Shown: in pieces, positions 16,002 to 26,200 of the stretch
How the letters are laid out: each line of letters starts with the position of its first letter
How positions within the stretch are numbered: the first letter of the stretch is position 1
Assembly: GCF_900100625.1 (NCBI RefSeq)
Contig: NZ_FMTY01000002.1
Location: 458,768-522,767 of the forward strand
DNA length: 64,000 nt
Source of the DNA: Flavobacterium saliperosum
Lineage (GTDB): Bacteria; Bacteroidota; Bacteroidia; Flavobacteriales; Flavobacteriaceae
Direction of reading: 5' to 3'
The notes under the pieces: generated by a model
Seen by the model: the letters and a program-made list of their open reading frames with translations, nothing else
What the model was told of the DNA's origin: nothing
Databases searched by the model: none
Translations under genes and position numbers: made by a program

Positions 16002-18029
16002 ATGACAACAAGCACAATTTTACTTTTATTGCTATCTGTACTGATTGCTGCCGGATTGTCGTTTTACCATTACTTATACAAAGCCAATTACAAGTCAAAA
16101 CTGCACTTGTTTTTGGCTTTTTTACGTTTTGTTTCCTTGTTTTCTATTTTCGTATTGTTAATCAATCCGATTATTTCCAGAAAAACATTCGAAACAACCA
16201 AAACTCCGCTGCCTATTGTTGTTGATAATTCACAATCAATCAACGAATTGAATCAAAATAACATCGCAAAAGAGCTTTCCAAAAAATTAACCAAAAACAG
16301 CAAACTGAAAGACAAATTCGAGGTGCAGTTGTACCGGTTTGACAGCGATTTTCAATCGGGTAACGAATTGGATTTCAAAGGAAAACAAACGCATATCGAT
16401 CAGGTTGCCCAAAATTTAAAACAGTTTTACCGAAGTCAAAATCATCCGGTGGTTTTAGTAACCGACGGAAACCAGACTATCGGAAACGATTACGTGTACA
16501 GTTTTCAGCAAAACACCGCTGTTTATCCTTTGGTTTTAGGAGACACAACCACATTTTTGGATTTGAAAATCAATCAGTTGAACGTAAACAAGTATGCTTT
16601 TCTGAAAAACAAATTTCCGGTGGAAGTGTTTCTGCAATACAACGGAACCAAAACGATTAATGCGACTTTCAATATTCAACAGGGAAATGCCACCATTCAC
16701 AAGCAAACGGTTTCGTTTTCGCCTTCTAAAAAAGCACAGGTTGTTTCTGTTTTACTGAATGCTGATAAAGTAGGAGTGCAGACTTTCAAAGCGGTGATTT
16801 CGTCTTCGGAAAAGGAAAAAAACAACTACAACAACACTAAGAATTTTGCGGTTGAAGTAATCGATCAGCGTTCGGAAATTGCTTTAGTTTCCGCTATAAA
16901 TCATCCCGATTTAGGTGTCTTGAAACGTTCGGTAGAAGCTAATTTACAACGCAAAGTAACAATAGTTAAACCAAACGATATCAAATCATTACAGGATTAC
17001 AATGTTTTGATTTTATACCAACCTACAGCCGAATTCAAATCCGTTTTGGATCAGAATAAAAACTTGGATTTAAACGCGTGGATCATCACCGGAACAAACA
17101 CCGATTTCAATCTGTTAAACCAATACCAGAATCAGGTGCAGTTTAAGGTTTCCGGACAAAATGAAGACTATTCTGCCGATTTCAACCCGCAATTCAATTC
17201 GTTTGCTTTGGACAACATCGGTTTCGAACAGTTCCCTCCATTACAGCATCCGTTCGGAACAATTACGGTAAAACAAAATACAAATACCCTTTTAAAAGCA
17301 AGAATCCGAAACATCGGAACCGAAAATCCATTACTAACGTTCTCTGAAAACGGATTAAAACGAAACGCTTTTCTTTTCGGAGAAAACATCTGGAAATGGC
17401 GTCTGGAAAGTCATCTGAAAACCAAATCGTTTGAACAGTTTGATGTTTTCACGGATAAGGTGATTCAGTATTTGGCATCTAATGCGGCAAAAAAAACACT
17501 GAATGTTACGCACGAAAGTTTTTATAATTCCGGTGAAACCCTTGAAATTTCAGCACAGTACTTCAATAAGAATTATGAGTTTGATGAAAACGCGCGGCTA
17601 ACCATCGCTTTAAAAAACAAGCAAACCGGTAAAACCAAGAATTACGATTTCTTAAAAGGAAACAGCGATTACAAAGTCAATTTGGATGGCTTGGAGTTTG
17701 GAAATTACAGCTTTACGGTTACCGAAAACAATTCCAAAACAAAATATTCGGGTAATTTTGAAGTCCTGGATTTTGAAATCGAAAAGCAATTTGTGAATCC
17801 GGATGTCGCCCGTTTGAATCAATTGGCTTCCAATACGAACGGAGAAGTCTATTATCCGTCTCAAATCGATGCACTGATTGAAAACCTGCTTAAAAACGAC
17901 AATTATTTGCCAACAGAGAAAGCCGTAATCAAAAAAACACCTTTGATTGACTGGATCTGGCTTTTAATTTTAGTAGCCATTTCCCTTGCTGCCGAGTGGT
18001 TTACCCGAAAATATAACGGGTTATTGTAA
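16002..18029 (+). CDS. large membrane-anchored protein with a VWA-like periplasmic region
   Basis: A 675-residue protein. Two membrane helices lie at the N-terminus (TILLLLLSVLIAAGLSF and FVSLFSIFVLLINPII) and one at the C-terminus (WIWLLILVAISLAAEWF), with about 570 residues of soluble sequence between them. After the second helix comes PLPIVVDNSQSI, which resembles the DxSxS metal site of von Willebrand A domains although the pattern is not perfect. Such helix-VWA-helix proteins in Bacteroidetes are related in layout to the Bat (aerotolerance) proteins. No enzymatic motif is recognised. Its end is only 8 nt from the convergent sulfatase gene. Confidence 0.7.
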   Translation: MTTSTILLLLLSVLIAAGLSFYHYLYKANYKSKLHLFLAFLRFVSLFSIFVLLINPIISRKTFETTKTPLPIVVDNSQSINELNQNNIAKELSKKLTKNSKLKDKFEVQLYRFDSDFQSGNELDFKGKQTHIDQVAQNLKQFYRSQNHPVVLVTDGNQTIGNDYVYSFQQNTAVYPLVLGDTTTFLDLKINQLNVNKYAFLKNKFPVEVFLQYNGTKTINATFNIQQGNATIHKQTVSFSPSKKAQVVSVLLNADKVGVQTFKAVISSSEKEKNNYNNTKNFAVEVIDQRSEIALVSAINHPDLGVLKRSVEANLQRKVTIVKPNDIKSLQDYNVLILYQPTAEFKSVLDQNKNLDLNAWIITGTNTDFNLLNQYQNQVQFKVSGQNEDYSADFNPQFNSFALDNIGFEQFPPLQHPFGTITVKQNTNTLLKARIRNIGTENPLLTFSENGLKRNAFLFGENIWKWRLESHLKTKSFEQFDVFTDKVIQYLASNAAKKTLNVTHESFYNSGETLEISAQYFNKNYEFDENARLTIALKNKQTGKTKNYDFLKGNSDYKVNLDGLEFGNYSFTVTENNSKTKYSGNFEVLDFEIEKQFVNPDVARLNQLASNTNGEVYYPSQIDALIENLLKNDNYLPTEKAVIKKTPLIDWIWLLILVAISLAAEWFTRKYNGLL

Positions 18030-18037
18030 ATCGGTAA

Positions 18038-20131
18038 TTACTTCTGATATTTTTTATGTTTCAGCATTTCCGAAGCCGTTTCATAATAGGCAATGGTTTC
18101 GTTTACCATTTTCTTATCCAATACTCTTCTGGGTTTTTCTTCGTAGTGAATCTGAAATTCAGCAGATAAACCTTCCTGTGACTGACGAATTAAATCAAAC
18201 TGTTTTACTTTCCTAACCGGTGAGATAATCGTTAACATATTGTTCTCCACCAATCCTAAATCCTGATAGGTTGCGATAAAAGCACGCGGTTTATACTCCG
18301 GATTCCGAACATCTTCTCCGTAAAATTTACTTTGATAATTAAAATGCAACAACCCGAAAAGTGTTGGCATCAAATCGATTTGCGACATCAGCGTGGCGTT
18401 TTTTTCCGGTTGTATGAATCCGGGAGCATAAATCAGCGCCGGAATTCTATATTTTTCCATCGGTAATTCCGTTTTTCCCGAACTCGAAGCACAGTGATCG
18501 GCTACAATAACAAAAACAGTATTCTTAAACCAAGATTGCTTTTCCGCCATTTTAAAGAATTGATGCAAGGCGTAATCGGTATATTTCACGCCACCTTCAC
18601 GGGATTTGGAATCGGCAGGAATATCGATTTTTCCATCCGGATACGTAAACGGGCGGTGATTGCTCACGGTCATCCAATGGTTAAAAAAGGGTTTTCCGGA
18701 TTTCGATTCCTCGTTCATTACCCGTATGGCTTTTTTTGCCATATCCTCATCACAAACTCCCCAAATGTTTTCGAAAGTAACTTCATTGGGCTGCAATGTT
18801 TTTTTATCAACAACGGCATATCCGTTTCCACTGAAGAAACTTTCCATATTATCAAAATACGCATCGCCACCATACAGAAAATCAACCGTATAACCTTTCT
18901 TTTTAAAAATACTTCCGGTTGAAAATTTATTCTTATTGTCTTCCCGTTTAACCACACTTTCTCCAGCTGTTGGCGGCATGCATAACGTTACCGCTTCCAG
19001 TCCGCGAACGGTACGATTTCCTGTTGCGTAAAGATTGGTGAAAAGCAAACTTTTATTAGCCAAGGAATCCAGAAAAGGGGTGATGTTCTGTTCGTTTCCA
19101 TAGGTTTTCATAAAATCGGCACTCAGACTTTCCACTGTAATCAGCATCACATTTTTATGTATTTCTTTACCGTTTTCATGAACTGCGTGTAGTGTTGATG
19201 TTTTGGAAATCGAAGGAATATGCTGCTTTAACATGGCGTAGGCTTCACTTTCCGGAAGCGTACCGTAAAATTTATAGTAATCCAATTCACTGTTCATAAA
19301 AGCCAGATAGAATTTATAGATGCCGTTGGATTGGAGCTCGTTAGCAAAAACATTTTGTGAATTTTCAAATTTCGCCAATGTCGGAACCGCAAATAACGCA
19401 ACAGCAAACAGCGATAAATACATACCGGAAAGCTTCATTTTATCTTTGAACGAAGGAAGCTTATCCAGAAAAGAAGCTGATTTTTTCACAATGAAGTAGG
19501 TCGAAATCAAAGCCACGGTACCGATTCCCAAAAACAAAGGCACTACAGGATACGATTCGATAATATTGCCGATAACCGTATTGGTATAAACCAAATAGTC
19601 CACTGCAATAAAGTTATATTTTACACCAAACTCATTCCAGAAAAAGAATTCGCTGACCGCGTTTTGAATGATGATCAAAACAAAAATAAAAACGGTAACC
19701 GAATAAAGGACCAATCGAATTTTTCTTCGGAATCGCGGTAAAAAAAGAAGCAACCCAAACAAAACGGTTTTAAATCCCAGTAAAACGATTCCGATTGTAG
19801 GCAACACACCTCCGTATTCATTCAAAATGGTATTGAAAAAGGAAATGTAAAACAGCAGGCCAGTTAATAATCCGAACAATATATAACCCCAGGGTTTATA
19901 GTATTTCGAATCGGACAGGAAAATTTGATACAACCACAAAAAAACACTGGCCAACGAAAACACAAAGAAGTCGGAGACCATTCCAAACAATACCATTTTC
20001 AAAACCGATCCAAATCCAAATGCGGATTGGGTTATCGGATGAAAAATCAGAATTATTCTTAAAATCAGGTTCACAATCAGGTAAAAAGAACATAATTTTA
20101 AAAAAGGATGGATGCTTTTTGTTAACTTCAT
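18038..20131 (-). CDS. LTA synthase family sulfatase-like transferase
   Basis: A 697-residue inner-membrane protein with about five N-terminal helices and a C-terminal periplasmic alkaline-phosphatase/sulfatase-fold domain (about 310-640). The motif VMLITVESLSADFMKTYG holds the first metal site, the nucleophile is T374 in GNRTVRGLEA, and VIVADHCASS carries the Asp-His pair. Gram-positive LtaS polymerises glycerol phosphate; in Gram-negative bacteria relatives add phosphoglycerol or phosphoethanolamine to surface glycans. The acceptor here is unknown. The upstream region (20149-20194) has a -7 box and a CTTAAG direct repeat placed exactly as before the RND pump gene, so it is probably controlled by the response regulator encoded divergently. 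Confidence 0.88.
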   Translation of the reverse strand: MKLTKSIHPFLKLCSFYLIVNLILRIILIFHPITQSAFGFGSVLKMVLFGMVSDFFVFSLASVFLWLYQIFLSDSKYYKPWGYILFGLLTGLLFYISFFNTILNEYGGVLPTIGIVLLGFKTVLFGLLLFLPRFRRKIRLVLYSVTVFIFVLIIIQNAVSEFFFWNEFGVKYNFIAVDYLVYTNTVIGNIIESYPVVPLFLGIGTVALISTYFIVKKSASFLDKLPSFKDKMKLSGMYLSLFAVALFAVPTLAKFENSQNVFANELQSNGIYKFYLAFMNSELDYYKFYGTLPESEAYAMLKQHIPSISKTSTLHAVHENGKEIHKNVMLITVESLSADFMKTYGNEQNITPFLDSLANKSLLFTNLYATGNRTVRGLEAVTLCMPPTAGESVVKREDNKNKFSTGSIFKKKGYTVDFLYGGDAYFDNMESFFSGNGYAVVDKKTLQPNEVTFENIWGVCDEDMAKKAIRVMNEESKSGKPFFNHWMTVSNHRPFTYPDGKIDIPADSKSREGGVKYTDYALHQFFKMAEKQSWFKNTVFVIVADHCASSSGKTELPMEKYRIPALIYAPGFIQPEKNATLMSQIDLMPTLFGLLHFNYQSKFYGEDVRNPEYKPRAFIATYQDLGLVENNMLTIISPVRKVKQFDLIRQSQEGLSAEFQIHYEEKPRRVLDKKMVNETIAYYETASEMLKHKKYQK

Positions 20132-20148
20132 ACGATTATTTTAAAGGA

Positions 20149-20156
20149 CAAACTTA
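20149..20156 (-). promoter_or_regulatory. -7 promoter box of the LTA-synthase-family gene
   Basis: CAAACTTA on the plus strand is TAAGTTTG on the minus strand, matching TAnnTTTG, 17 nt before the ATG. No -33 TTG is present at the usual distance; instead the CTTAAG repeat lies 21 nt upstream, as expected for an activator-dependent promoter. Confidence 0.6.
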
Positions 20157-20177
20157 TAAAACAATCATTCTGAATCG

Positions 20178-20194
20178 CTTAAGTTTGGCTTAAG
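20178..20194 (-). promoter_or_regulatory. candidate response-regulator operator, copy 1
   Basis: Two CTTAAG hexamers (20178-20183 and 20189-20194) repeat with an 11-bp period, about one helical turn. Read on the minus strand the site fits ATCTTAAGnnnnnCTTAAGC, the same as copy 2 at 23207-23223, and both lie 21 nt before a TAnnTTTG box. OmpR-family regulators typically bind such direct repeats. It also lies 69 nt before the response regulator ATG on the other strand, so autoregulation is possible. Confidence 0.65.
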
Positions 20195-20263
20195 ATACTT
20201 TATCGGTTCTAATGTTGTTTTTTTAATTGTTTAATTTCGGTGCATAATTAGTACTTGAGCGAT

Positions 20264-20929
20264 ATGAAAATTTTAATTGTCGAAGATGAGGCAGGTATCT
20301 CCAACTTTTTGAAACAAGGTTTGGAAGAAGAAGGCTACATTGTTTTTGTAGCTGCCGACGGATTAACCGGACTGGAAACCGTAAAAAAGGAAACTCCCGA
20401 CTTAATTCTGTTGGACTGGATGCTTCCTAAATTAACTGGTTTGGAAGTTTGCGAAGCCATTCGGACTTACGATAAAAAAACACCGATTCTATTCCTGACC
20501 GCAAAAGACACCGTTCAGGAAACCATTGACGGATTACGTGCCGGCGCTAACGATTATATAAAAAAACCATTCAGCTTTGAGGAGTTACTGGAGCGTATAA
20601 AAATTCATTTTCGAAACGATACCAAAACAGATGTGCTAACTTTGGGAACAATCAGCATAAATCCGTTAAGCCATCAGGTTTTTGTTGGAGATAAAGAAGT
20701 GATGCTAACCCAAAAAGAATACGATTTACTCAAATATTTAGTGGAACGAAAGGGAACGGTTTGTACCCGAAACAGTATTATTGAAGACGTTTGGGACATT
20801 CATTTCGAATACGATACCGGCGTTATTGACGTGTTTATCAATGCCATACGCAAGAAGCTCAATCTAAGCAAGGATGTTGAATTACTGAAAACAATTAGAG
20901 GTGTGGGGTATATCGCCAACGAAAATTAA
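20264..20929 (+). CDS. OmpR-family response regulator (metal efflux operon)
   Basis: A 221-residue two-domain regulator. The receiver has the acidic pair E7/D8, phosphoacceptor D51 in LILLDWMLP, and the Thr and Lys of FLTAKD and YIKKPFSF. The C-terminal winged helix has the OmpR signature (LTQKEYDLLKYLVERKG, DVFINAIRKKL, TIRGVGY). I start at ATG 20264 rather than the in-frame TTG at 20255. Its cognate kinase is very likely encoded at 21821, with a cation transporter in between. The CTTAAG repeats at 20178 and 23207 are its likely binding sites. By context it is a CusR/CopR-like metal sensor system. Confidence 0.9.
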   Translation: MKILIVEDEAGISNFLKQGLEEEGYIVFVAADGLTGLETVKKETPDLILLDWMLPKLTGLEVCEAIRTYDKKTPILFLTAKDTVQETIDGLRAGANDYIKKPFSFEELLERIKIHFRNDTKTDVLTLGTISINPLSHQVFVGDKEVMLTQKEYDLLKYLVERKGTVCTRNSIIEDVWDIHFEYDTGVIDVFINAIRKKLNLSKDVELLKTIRGVGYIANEN

Positions 20930-20931
20930 TT

Positions 20932-21816
20932 ATGTCAAAAACCGAAACGGCTATAAAAGCTACCTATTTCAGCATCATTGGAAATACGTTACTTGCTTTA
21001 ATAAAAGGCATCACCGGTTATTTTGGTAATTCGTATGCCATGATTGCGGATGCCATTGAATCTACTGCCGATATTTTTTCGTCGTTTTTAGTTCTTTTCG
21101 GAATCAAATATTCTAATAAACCGGCTGATGAAAATCATCCTTACGGTCACGGAAGGGCGGAACCACTAATAACCTTTATAGTAGTTGGATTTTTAATCAC
21201 TTCTGCTACAATCATTGCTTATGAAAGCATTCAAAACATTAATACGCCTCACGAATTACCAAAACCTTTTACACTAATTGTCTTGGGAGCGATTATTCTA
21301 TGGAAAGAGTTCTCCTTTCAGACGGTGATGAAAAAAAGTAAAGAAACGAAAAGCAGTGCTTTGGAAACCGATGCCTGGCACCACAGAAGCGATGCAATCA
21401 CCTCTGTAGCCGCTTTTATAGGGATTTCTGTTGCGCTTTATTTCGGAAAAGGGTATGAAGCCGCCGACGATTGGGCCGCATTGTTAGCTTCGGTATTCAT
21501 CCTGTACAATTGTTATAAAATTTTCAGACCCGCATTGGGCGAAATCATGGACGAACATTTATACCATGAACTGGAAGCCGAAATTATAAAAATAGGAGGT
21601 ACAATACCAAACATGAAAGGCATCGAAAAGTGTTTCATCCGAAAAGCCGGAATGAAATACCATGTCGATTTGCATATCATAGTTGACGGAACCAAAAGCG
21701 TAAAAGAAGGCCACGACATCGCTCATGTTCTAAAAGACACGCTTCGTGCCGAGATAAACGAATTGGGCCACGTACTCATTCATGTCGAACCGGATTTTGA
21801 ATCCATTTACCGCTAA
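20932..21816 (+). CDS. cation diffusion facilitator (CDF) family transporter
   Basis: A 294-residue inner-membrane exporter of divalent metals (zinc, iron, manganese or cobalt) by proton antiport. About six helices are visible. The metal-site motifs are present as AMIADAIESTADIFSS (helix 2, with the DxxES pattern) and TDAWHHRSDAITS (helix 5, HxxxD), with the family signature HPYGHGRAEPL between them. The cytoplasmic C-terminal domain (YHVDLHIIVDGTKSVKEGHDIAH) is complete. It lies 2 nt after the response regulator and 4 nt before the kinase, an unusual place between two signalling partners, so it is likely co-regulated with the RND pump. Confidence 0.93.
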   Translation: MSKTETAIKATYFSIIGNTLLALIKGITGYFGNSYAMIADAIESTADIFSSFLVLFGIKYSNKPADENHPYGHGRAEPLITFIVVGFLITSATIIAYESIQNINTPHELPKPFTLIVLGAIILWKEFSFQTVMKKSKETKSSALETDAWHHRSDAITSVAAFIGISVALYFGKGYEAADDWAALLASVFILYNCYKIFRPALGEIMDEHLYHELEAEIIKIGGTIPNMKGIEKCFIRKAGMKYHVDLHIIVDGTKSVKEGHDIAHVLKDTLRAEINELGHVLIHVEPDFESIYR

Positions 21817-21820
21817 AATC

Positions 21821-23200
21821 ATGTTTTCATTTTCGTTCAGAAACAGAATCGCTTTCAATTATATCATCAGTACCGCATTACTTATTTTTGTGGTTTTCAT
21901 CGTTATCCATCACATTGTCGAAATAACGGTTTACAATAGCATCAATGCCGATATTAAAACGGAAGTAGAGAAACACTTTAAAGAAATAAGCGTTAAAGAC
22001 GGTCGTATTAATTTAACCCACAAAGACGAATGGAAAGAAAGGGAACACAATACCTTTGACGTTAATCCGGTTTTCGTTGAATTTGTTGACAGCAAAGGGA
22101 AACTGATTGACAAATCGCCAAATCTTAAAGACAAATCCCTTTATCTCACGGTCAAAGAACATGATAATGAGTTTTTTGATACACAGCTGGATGGAAAGAT
22201 CATCCGTCAGATTCAGGTGCCTGTTTATGATAACAACAAAAAAGCAGGATACCTTATCGTTGCCATGTCACTGGAAGATGCGGTTATGGTTATCAATAGT
22301 CAGCGCGAAATTTTACTGATTGCTTTTCCACTGATTCTGTTGGTGCTTTTCTTCATCGCAAGAATTATTGCCGGAAGAAGCATTAAACCAGTAAGCACCA
22401 TTATCAAAACATCATCAGAAATTACAAAAGACAATTTAAGTTCCCGAATCGCCTTACCCAAAAACAAGGACGAACTCTATCAGTTATCCAAAAACATCAA
22501 TGAACTTTTGGATCGGATTGAAAGTGCCGTAGAACGAGAGAAACAGTTCACTTCGGATGCCTCTCATGAATTACGCACTCCATTGGCGGTTATCAAAGGA
22601 ACACTGGAAGTTTTAATCCGTAAACCCCGTTCACAAGAAGAATATTTAGAGAAAATTAATTACTGTGTTTCCGAGGTAGATCGCCTGAATAATTTAGTGG
22701 ATGAACTTCTTTTATTAGCGCGATTTGAAAATCAAAAACAATACGTGAAGAACGAAGAAGTCCTCTTAAATTCAACAATTCTGGATGTAACAACGCGATT
22801 TGCTCCAAAATTTCAAAACAAGAACATTACCGTAAAAACCGATTTTCATAAAGAGTACTACGTAAAAACCGACAATTACTTACTCTCCATAATTATCGGA
22901 AATATTATTTCCAACGCACTGAAATACACACCACAAAACGGTAACGTTACCATAAGTATTGCAAATGAAAACGGAAAAACCGTATGCAAAATAGCCGACA
23001 ACGGCATAGGTATTAAAAAAGAAGATTTAAATGCAATTTTCGATCAATTTTATCGATCGGAAGCTTCCGCACATTCCGAAATCAAAGGAACCGGCTTAGG
23101 TTTATCAATTGTAAGGAAATTATGCTTACTTTTAAGTATCCAAATCAACATTAACAGTACACTAAATGAAGGCACCGAAGTGATTTTAATCTTTCCGTAA
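21821..23200 (+). CDS. sensor histidine kinase (metal efflux operon)
   Basis: A 459-residue membrane kinase. Helix 1 is at about 10-32 and helix 2 at about 165-185, with a periplasmic sensor loop of about 130 residues between them, then HAMP, dimerisation/phosphoacceptor domain with H249 in SDASHELRTPL, and a GHKL ATPase with the N box (IISNALKY), DNGIGIKKED and GTGLGLSIV. The layout equals CusS-type metal sensors. I use ATG 21821 because it follows the transporter stop by 4 nt and begins MFSFSFRNRIAFNY; a longer frame from 21782 would overlap the transporter gene. Confidence 0.92.
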   Translation: MFSFSFRNRIAFNYIISTALLIFVVFIVIHHIVEITVYNSINADIKTEVEKHFKEISVKDGRINLTHKDEWKEREHNTFDVNPVFVEFVDSKGKLIDKSPNLKDKSLYLTVKEHDNEFFDTQLDGKIIRQIQVPVYDNNKKAGYLIVAMSLEDAVMVINSQREILLIAFPLILLVLFFIARIIAGRSIKPVSTIIKTSSEITKDNLSSRIALPKNKDELYQLSKNINELLDRIESAVEREKQFTSDASHELRTPLAVIKGTLEVLIRKPRSQEEYLEKINYCVSEVDRLNNLVDELLLLARFENQKQYVKNEEVLLNSTILDVTTRFAPKFQNKNITVKTDFHKEYYVKTDNYLLSIIIGNIISNALKYTPQNGNVTISIANENGKTVCKIADNGIGIKKEDLNAIFDQFYRSEASAHSEIKGTGLGLSIVRKLCLLLSIQININSTLNEGTEVILIFP

Positions 23201-23206
23201 GGACAT

Positions 23207-23223
23207 CTTAAGGCTATCTTAAG
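23207..23223 (+). promoter_or_regulatory. candidate response-regulator operator, copy 2
   Basis: CTTAAG at 23207-23212 and 23218-23223, 11-bp period, fitting ATCTTAAGnnnnnCTTAAGC. It begins 6 nt after the kinase stop codon and ends 21 nt before the -7 box of the RND gene, the same spacing as copy 1. Confidence 0.7.
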
Positions 23224-23244
23224 CTACCTTTTTTCTTTCATTTT

Positions 23245-23252
23245 TAAATTTG
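23245..23252 (+). promoter_or_regulatory. -7 promoter box of the RND efflux gene
   Basis: TAAATTTG, 15 nt before ATG 23268. The in-frame TTG at 23250 lies inside this box, so it is not the start codon. Confidence 0.65.
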
Positions 23253-23267
23253 TTAAAAAATATAGTG

Positions 23268-26200
23268 ATGGATAAAATTATTGGATTCAGCCTTCGAAAT
23301 AAATTCATAATCATTCTTTTTACGATAGGAATAATTGGATTCGGATTGTTTTCTGTTTTCCAGATTTCCATCGGTGCGGTTCCGGATGTAACCAACAATC
23401 AGGTACAGGTAATTACCACGTCACGCAATCTTTCCACTGAAGATATCGAACAGTATATCACGTATCCGGTAGAATTGGAAATGGCCAATTTGCCCGGAGT
23501 TAAAGAAATCCGTTCCATTTCAAAATTTGGTTTATCTGTGGTTACCATCGTATTTGATGAAAATATAGGAACTTATCTTCCCCGACAATTAATAGCCGAA
23601 AAAATTAAAACCGCTTCCGAAAAAATCCCTCAAGGTTTCGGTACTCCCGAAATGGGTCCGATAACCACAGGTCTTGGCGAAGTTTATCAATACATACTCG
23701 ATGTAAAACCCGAATATAAAAATCAATATTCGGTAACCGATTTGCGAACTATTCAGGACTGGGCAGTAAAACGTCAGCTCTCCGGAATTAACGGCGTAGT
23801 GGAAATCAACACTTGGGGCGGCTTCTTAAAACAATACGAAATTGCCATCAACACGTCGAGTTTAAAAGCGATGGATATTGAAGTCGGAGAGGTTTTCCGG
23901 GCTTTGGAGAACAATAACAGTATTGCCGGAGGTGCATATATAGAAAAAGAAAACCAGAGTTATTTTATCCGCGGAGAAGGAAAAGTAAATTCCGTTCAGG
24001 ATATTGAAAATATTGTGGTCAAAAACGACAATGGCATTCCGGTTTACATAAAAAATGTGGCTCAGGTACGTTACGGAAGTGCGAATCGTTTTGGTGCAAT
24101 AACGGCTAACGGAGAAGGCGAGAAGGTTTTAGGTCAGGTTATGATGCTAAAAGGCGCCAACTCAAAACAAGTTATTGAAGACGTAAAAAACCGTGTGGCC
24201 GAAATTCAGAAAACACTTCCCGAAGGCGTTTACATCAACGGCTTTTTAGAACGAAGCGAACTGGTAGGAAAAACAACGTTTACCGTAGCCGAAAACCTTA
24301 TTCTGGGCTGCCTTATCGTAATTTTTGTTGTAGTTCTTTTACTTGGAAACTGGCGCTCCGGACTTGTAGTGGCCTCCGTAATTCCGCTTTGTTTGTTGTT
24401 TGCCATTTCGTTCATGAACCTTTTCGGAATTGACGCGAATTTAATGAGTTTAGGTGCCATCGACTTCGGAATCATTATTGACGGAGCGGTTATTATCGTC
24501 GAATTCATAGCCTTTCAGATAACCCAAAAATCGGCTGAATTGAAGCTGCTTTCCGGAGAGAACCAACAATCGGAAATCGACCGGATTACGCTTAAAAGTG
24601 CTTCAAAAATGATGAATTCGGCAATTTTCGGCCAATTAATCATCCTGATTGTTTTCATTCCGATTCTATCCTTAACCGGAGTGGAAGGCAAGATGTTCAA
24701 ACCGATGGCAATGACTTTCAGTTTTGCGCTTGTAGGAGCGATGTTACTTTGTTTTACTTATGTTCCGGTGGTTTCCTCTTTATTTTTAAAACCAAAAGAA
24801 GAAAATCCGAATTCCCTGTCCAACCGCTTAATCAATAATATAAATTCCTGGTATTTGCCTGTAATCACATGGGCTTTACACAATACCAAAAAAGTACTTT
24901 ACGGAGCGTTCGGCTTGTTAGTGATGGCAATCGGTTTGTTCGCAACGATGGGAGGTGAATTCATTCCAACCTTAGACGAAGGCGATTTCGTAATCCAACC
25001 TGTTTTAAAAACAGGTACTTCACTGAGTAAAACTATCGCTACAACAACAAAAATTGAAAACGTTATCCTTAAAAATTTCCCGGAAGTGAGTCAGGTCGTT
25101 AGCCGTATCGGAGCAGCCGAAGTACCGACAGACCCAATGAGTATGGAGGAAAGCGATGTTATCGTTAAACTGAAACCAAAATCCGAATGGGTTTCTGCCG
25201 ACAGTAAAGATGAATTGGCCGATAAAATAAAAGAAGCCATCGAAAAACAGATTCCAAATATGGAAATCGAATTTACGCAACCCATCGAAATGCGTTTTAA
25301 CGAATTGATTTCGGGTACGCGTTCGGATGTTGCGGTGAAAATTTTCGGAGAAGACTTGGAAGTGTTGGCCCGAAAAGCCAAAGAAGTGGAAAAAGCTATT
25401 AAAAACGTCGAAGGCGCTTCGGATATCATTATAGAAAAAACAGAAGGCTTACCGCAAATGGCCGTTCGTTACGACAGAAGTAAAATTGCCCGTTACGGAT
25501 TAAACATTGCCGATTTAAATGAAATCATCGCGTTAGGCTTTGCGGGAAAAACGGTCGGTAATGTATTCGAAGGTGAAAAACGTTTCGACATGGTCATCCG
25601 ATTGGACAAAACCAACCGCAGGGATATTGAAGATTTGCGCAATGTATATGTTTCCACGCCGGCCGGAGATCAGATTCCGTTGAGTGAACTGGCACAAATT
25701 GAGTATACCGAAGGTCCTGCGAAAATTTCAAGAGACAATACCCGCAGAAGAATTGTGGTTGGAATTAACGTGAGAAACCGCGATTTACAAAGCGTAGTCG
25801 ATGATATTCAACGCATTGTGGAAACTAAAGTCAAAATACCATCGGGTTATCATGTTACGTATGGCGGACAATTTGAAAACCTTCAAAGTGCTAAAGCAAG
25901 GCTGATGATTGCGGTTCCCATAGCATTAATCCTGATTTTTATCTTGCTGTATTTTGCCTTTGGTTCCGTAAAAGAAGCCTTGCTGGTCTATTCGGCCATT
26001 CCGCTTTCCGCTGTTGGAGGTATTTTGTTCCTTTGGATACGGGATTTGCCCTTCAGTATTTCCGCAGGGGTTGGTTTCATTGCCCTTTTCGGAATTGCCG
26101 TGTTGAACGGAATCGTACTTATTGAACACTTTAAAGAATTGAAACATCAGGGAATGGAAGATATGAATGCACTTATTTTAAAAGGTACAACCGACAGATT

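Noticed and set aside
18494..18922. Plus-strand open frame of 142 codons opposite the LTA-synthase-family gene
   Set aside because: Antisense shadow; no domain, promoter or family match.
23250..23267. TTG start six codons upstream of the RND pump ATG
   Set aside because: It lies in the promoter box; ATG 23268 gives the normal start MDKIIGFSLRNK.
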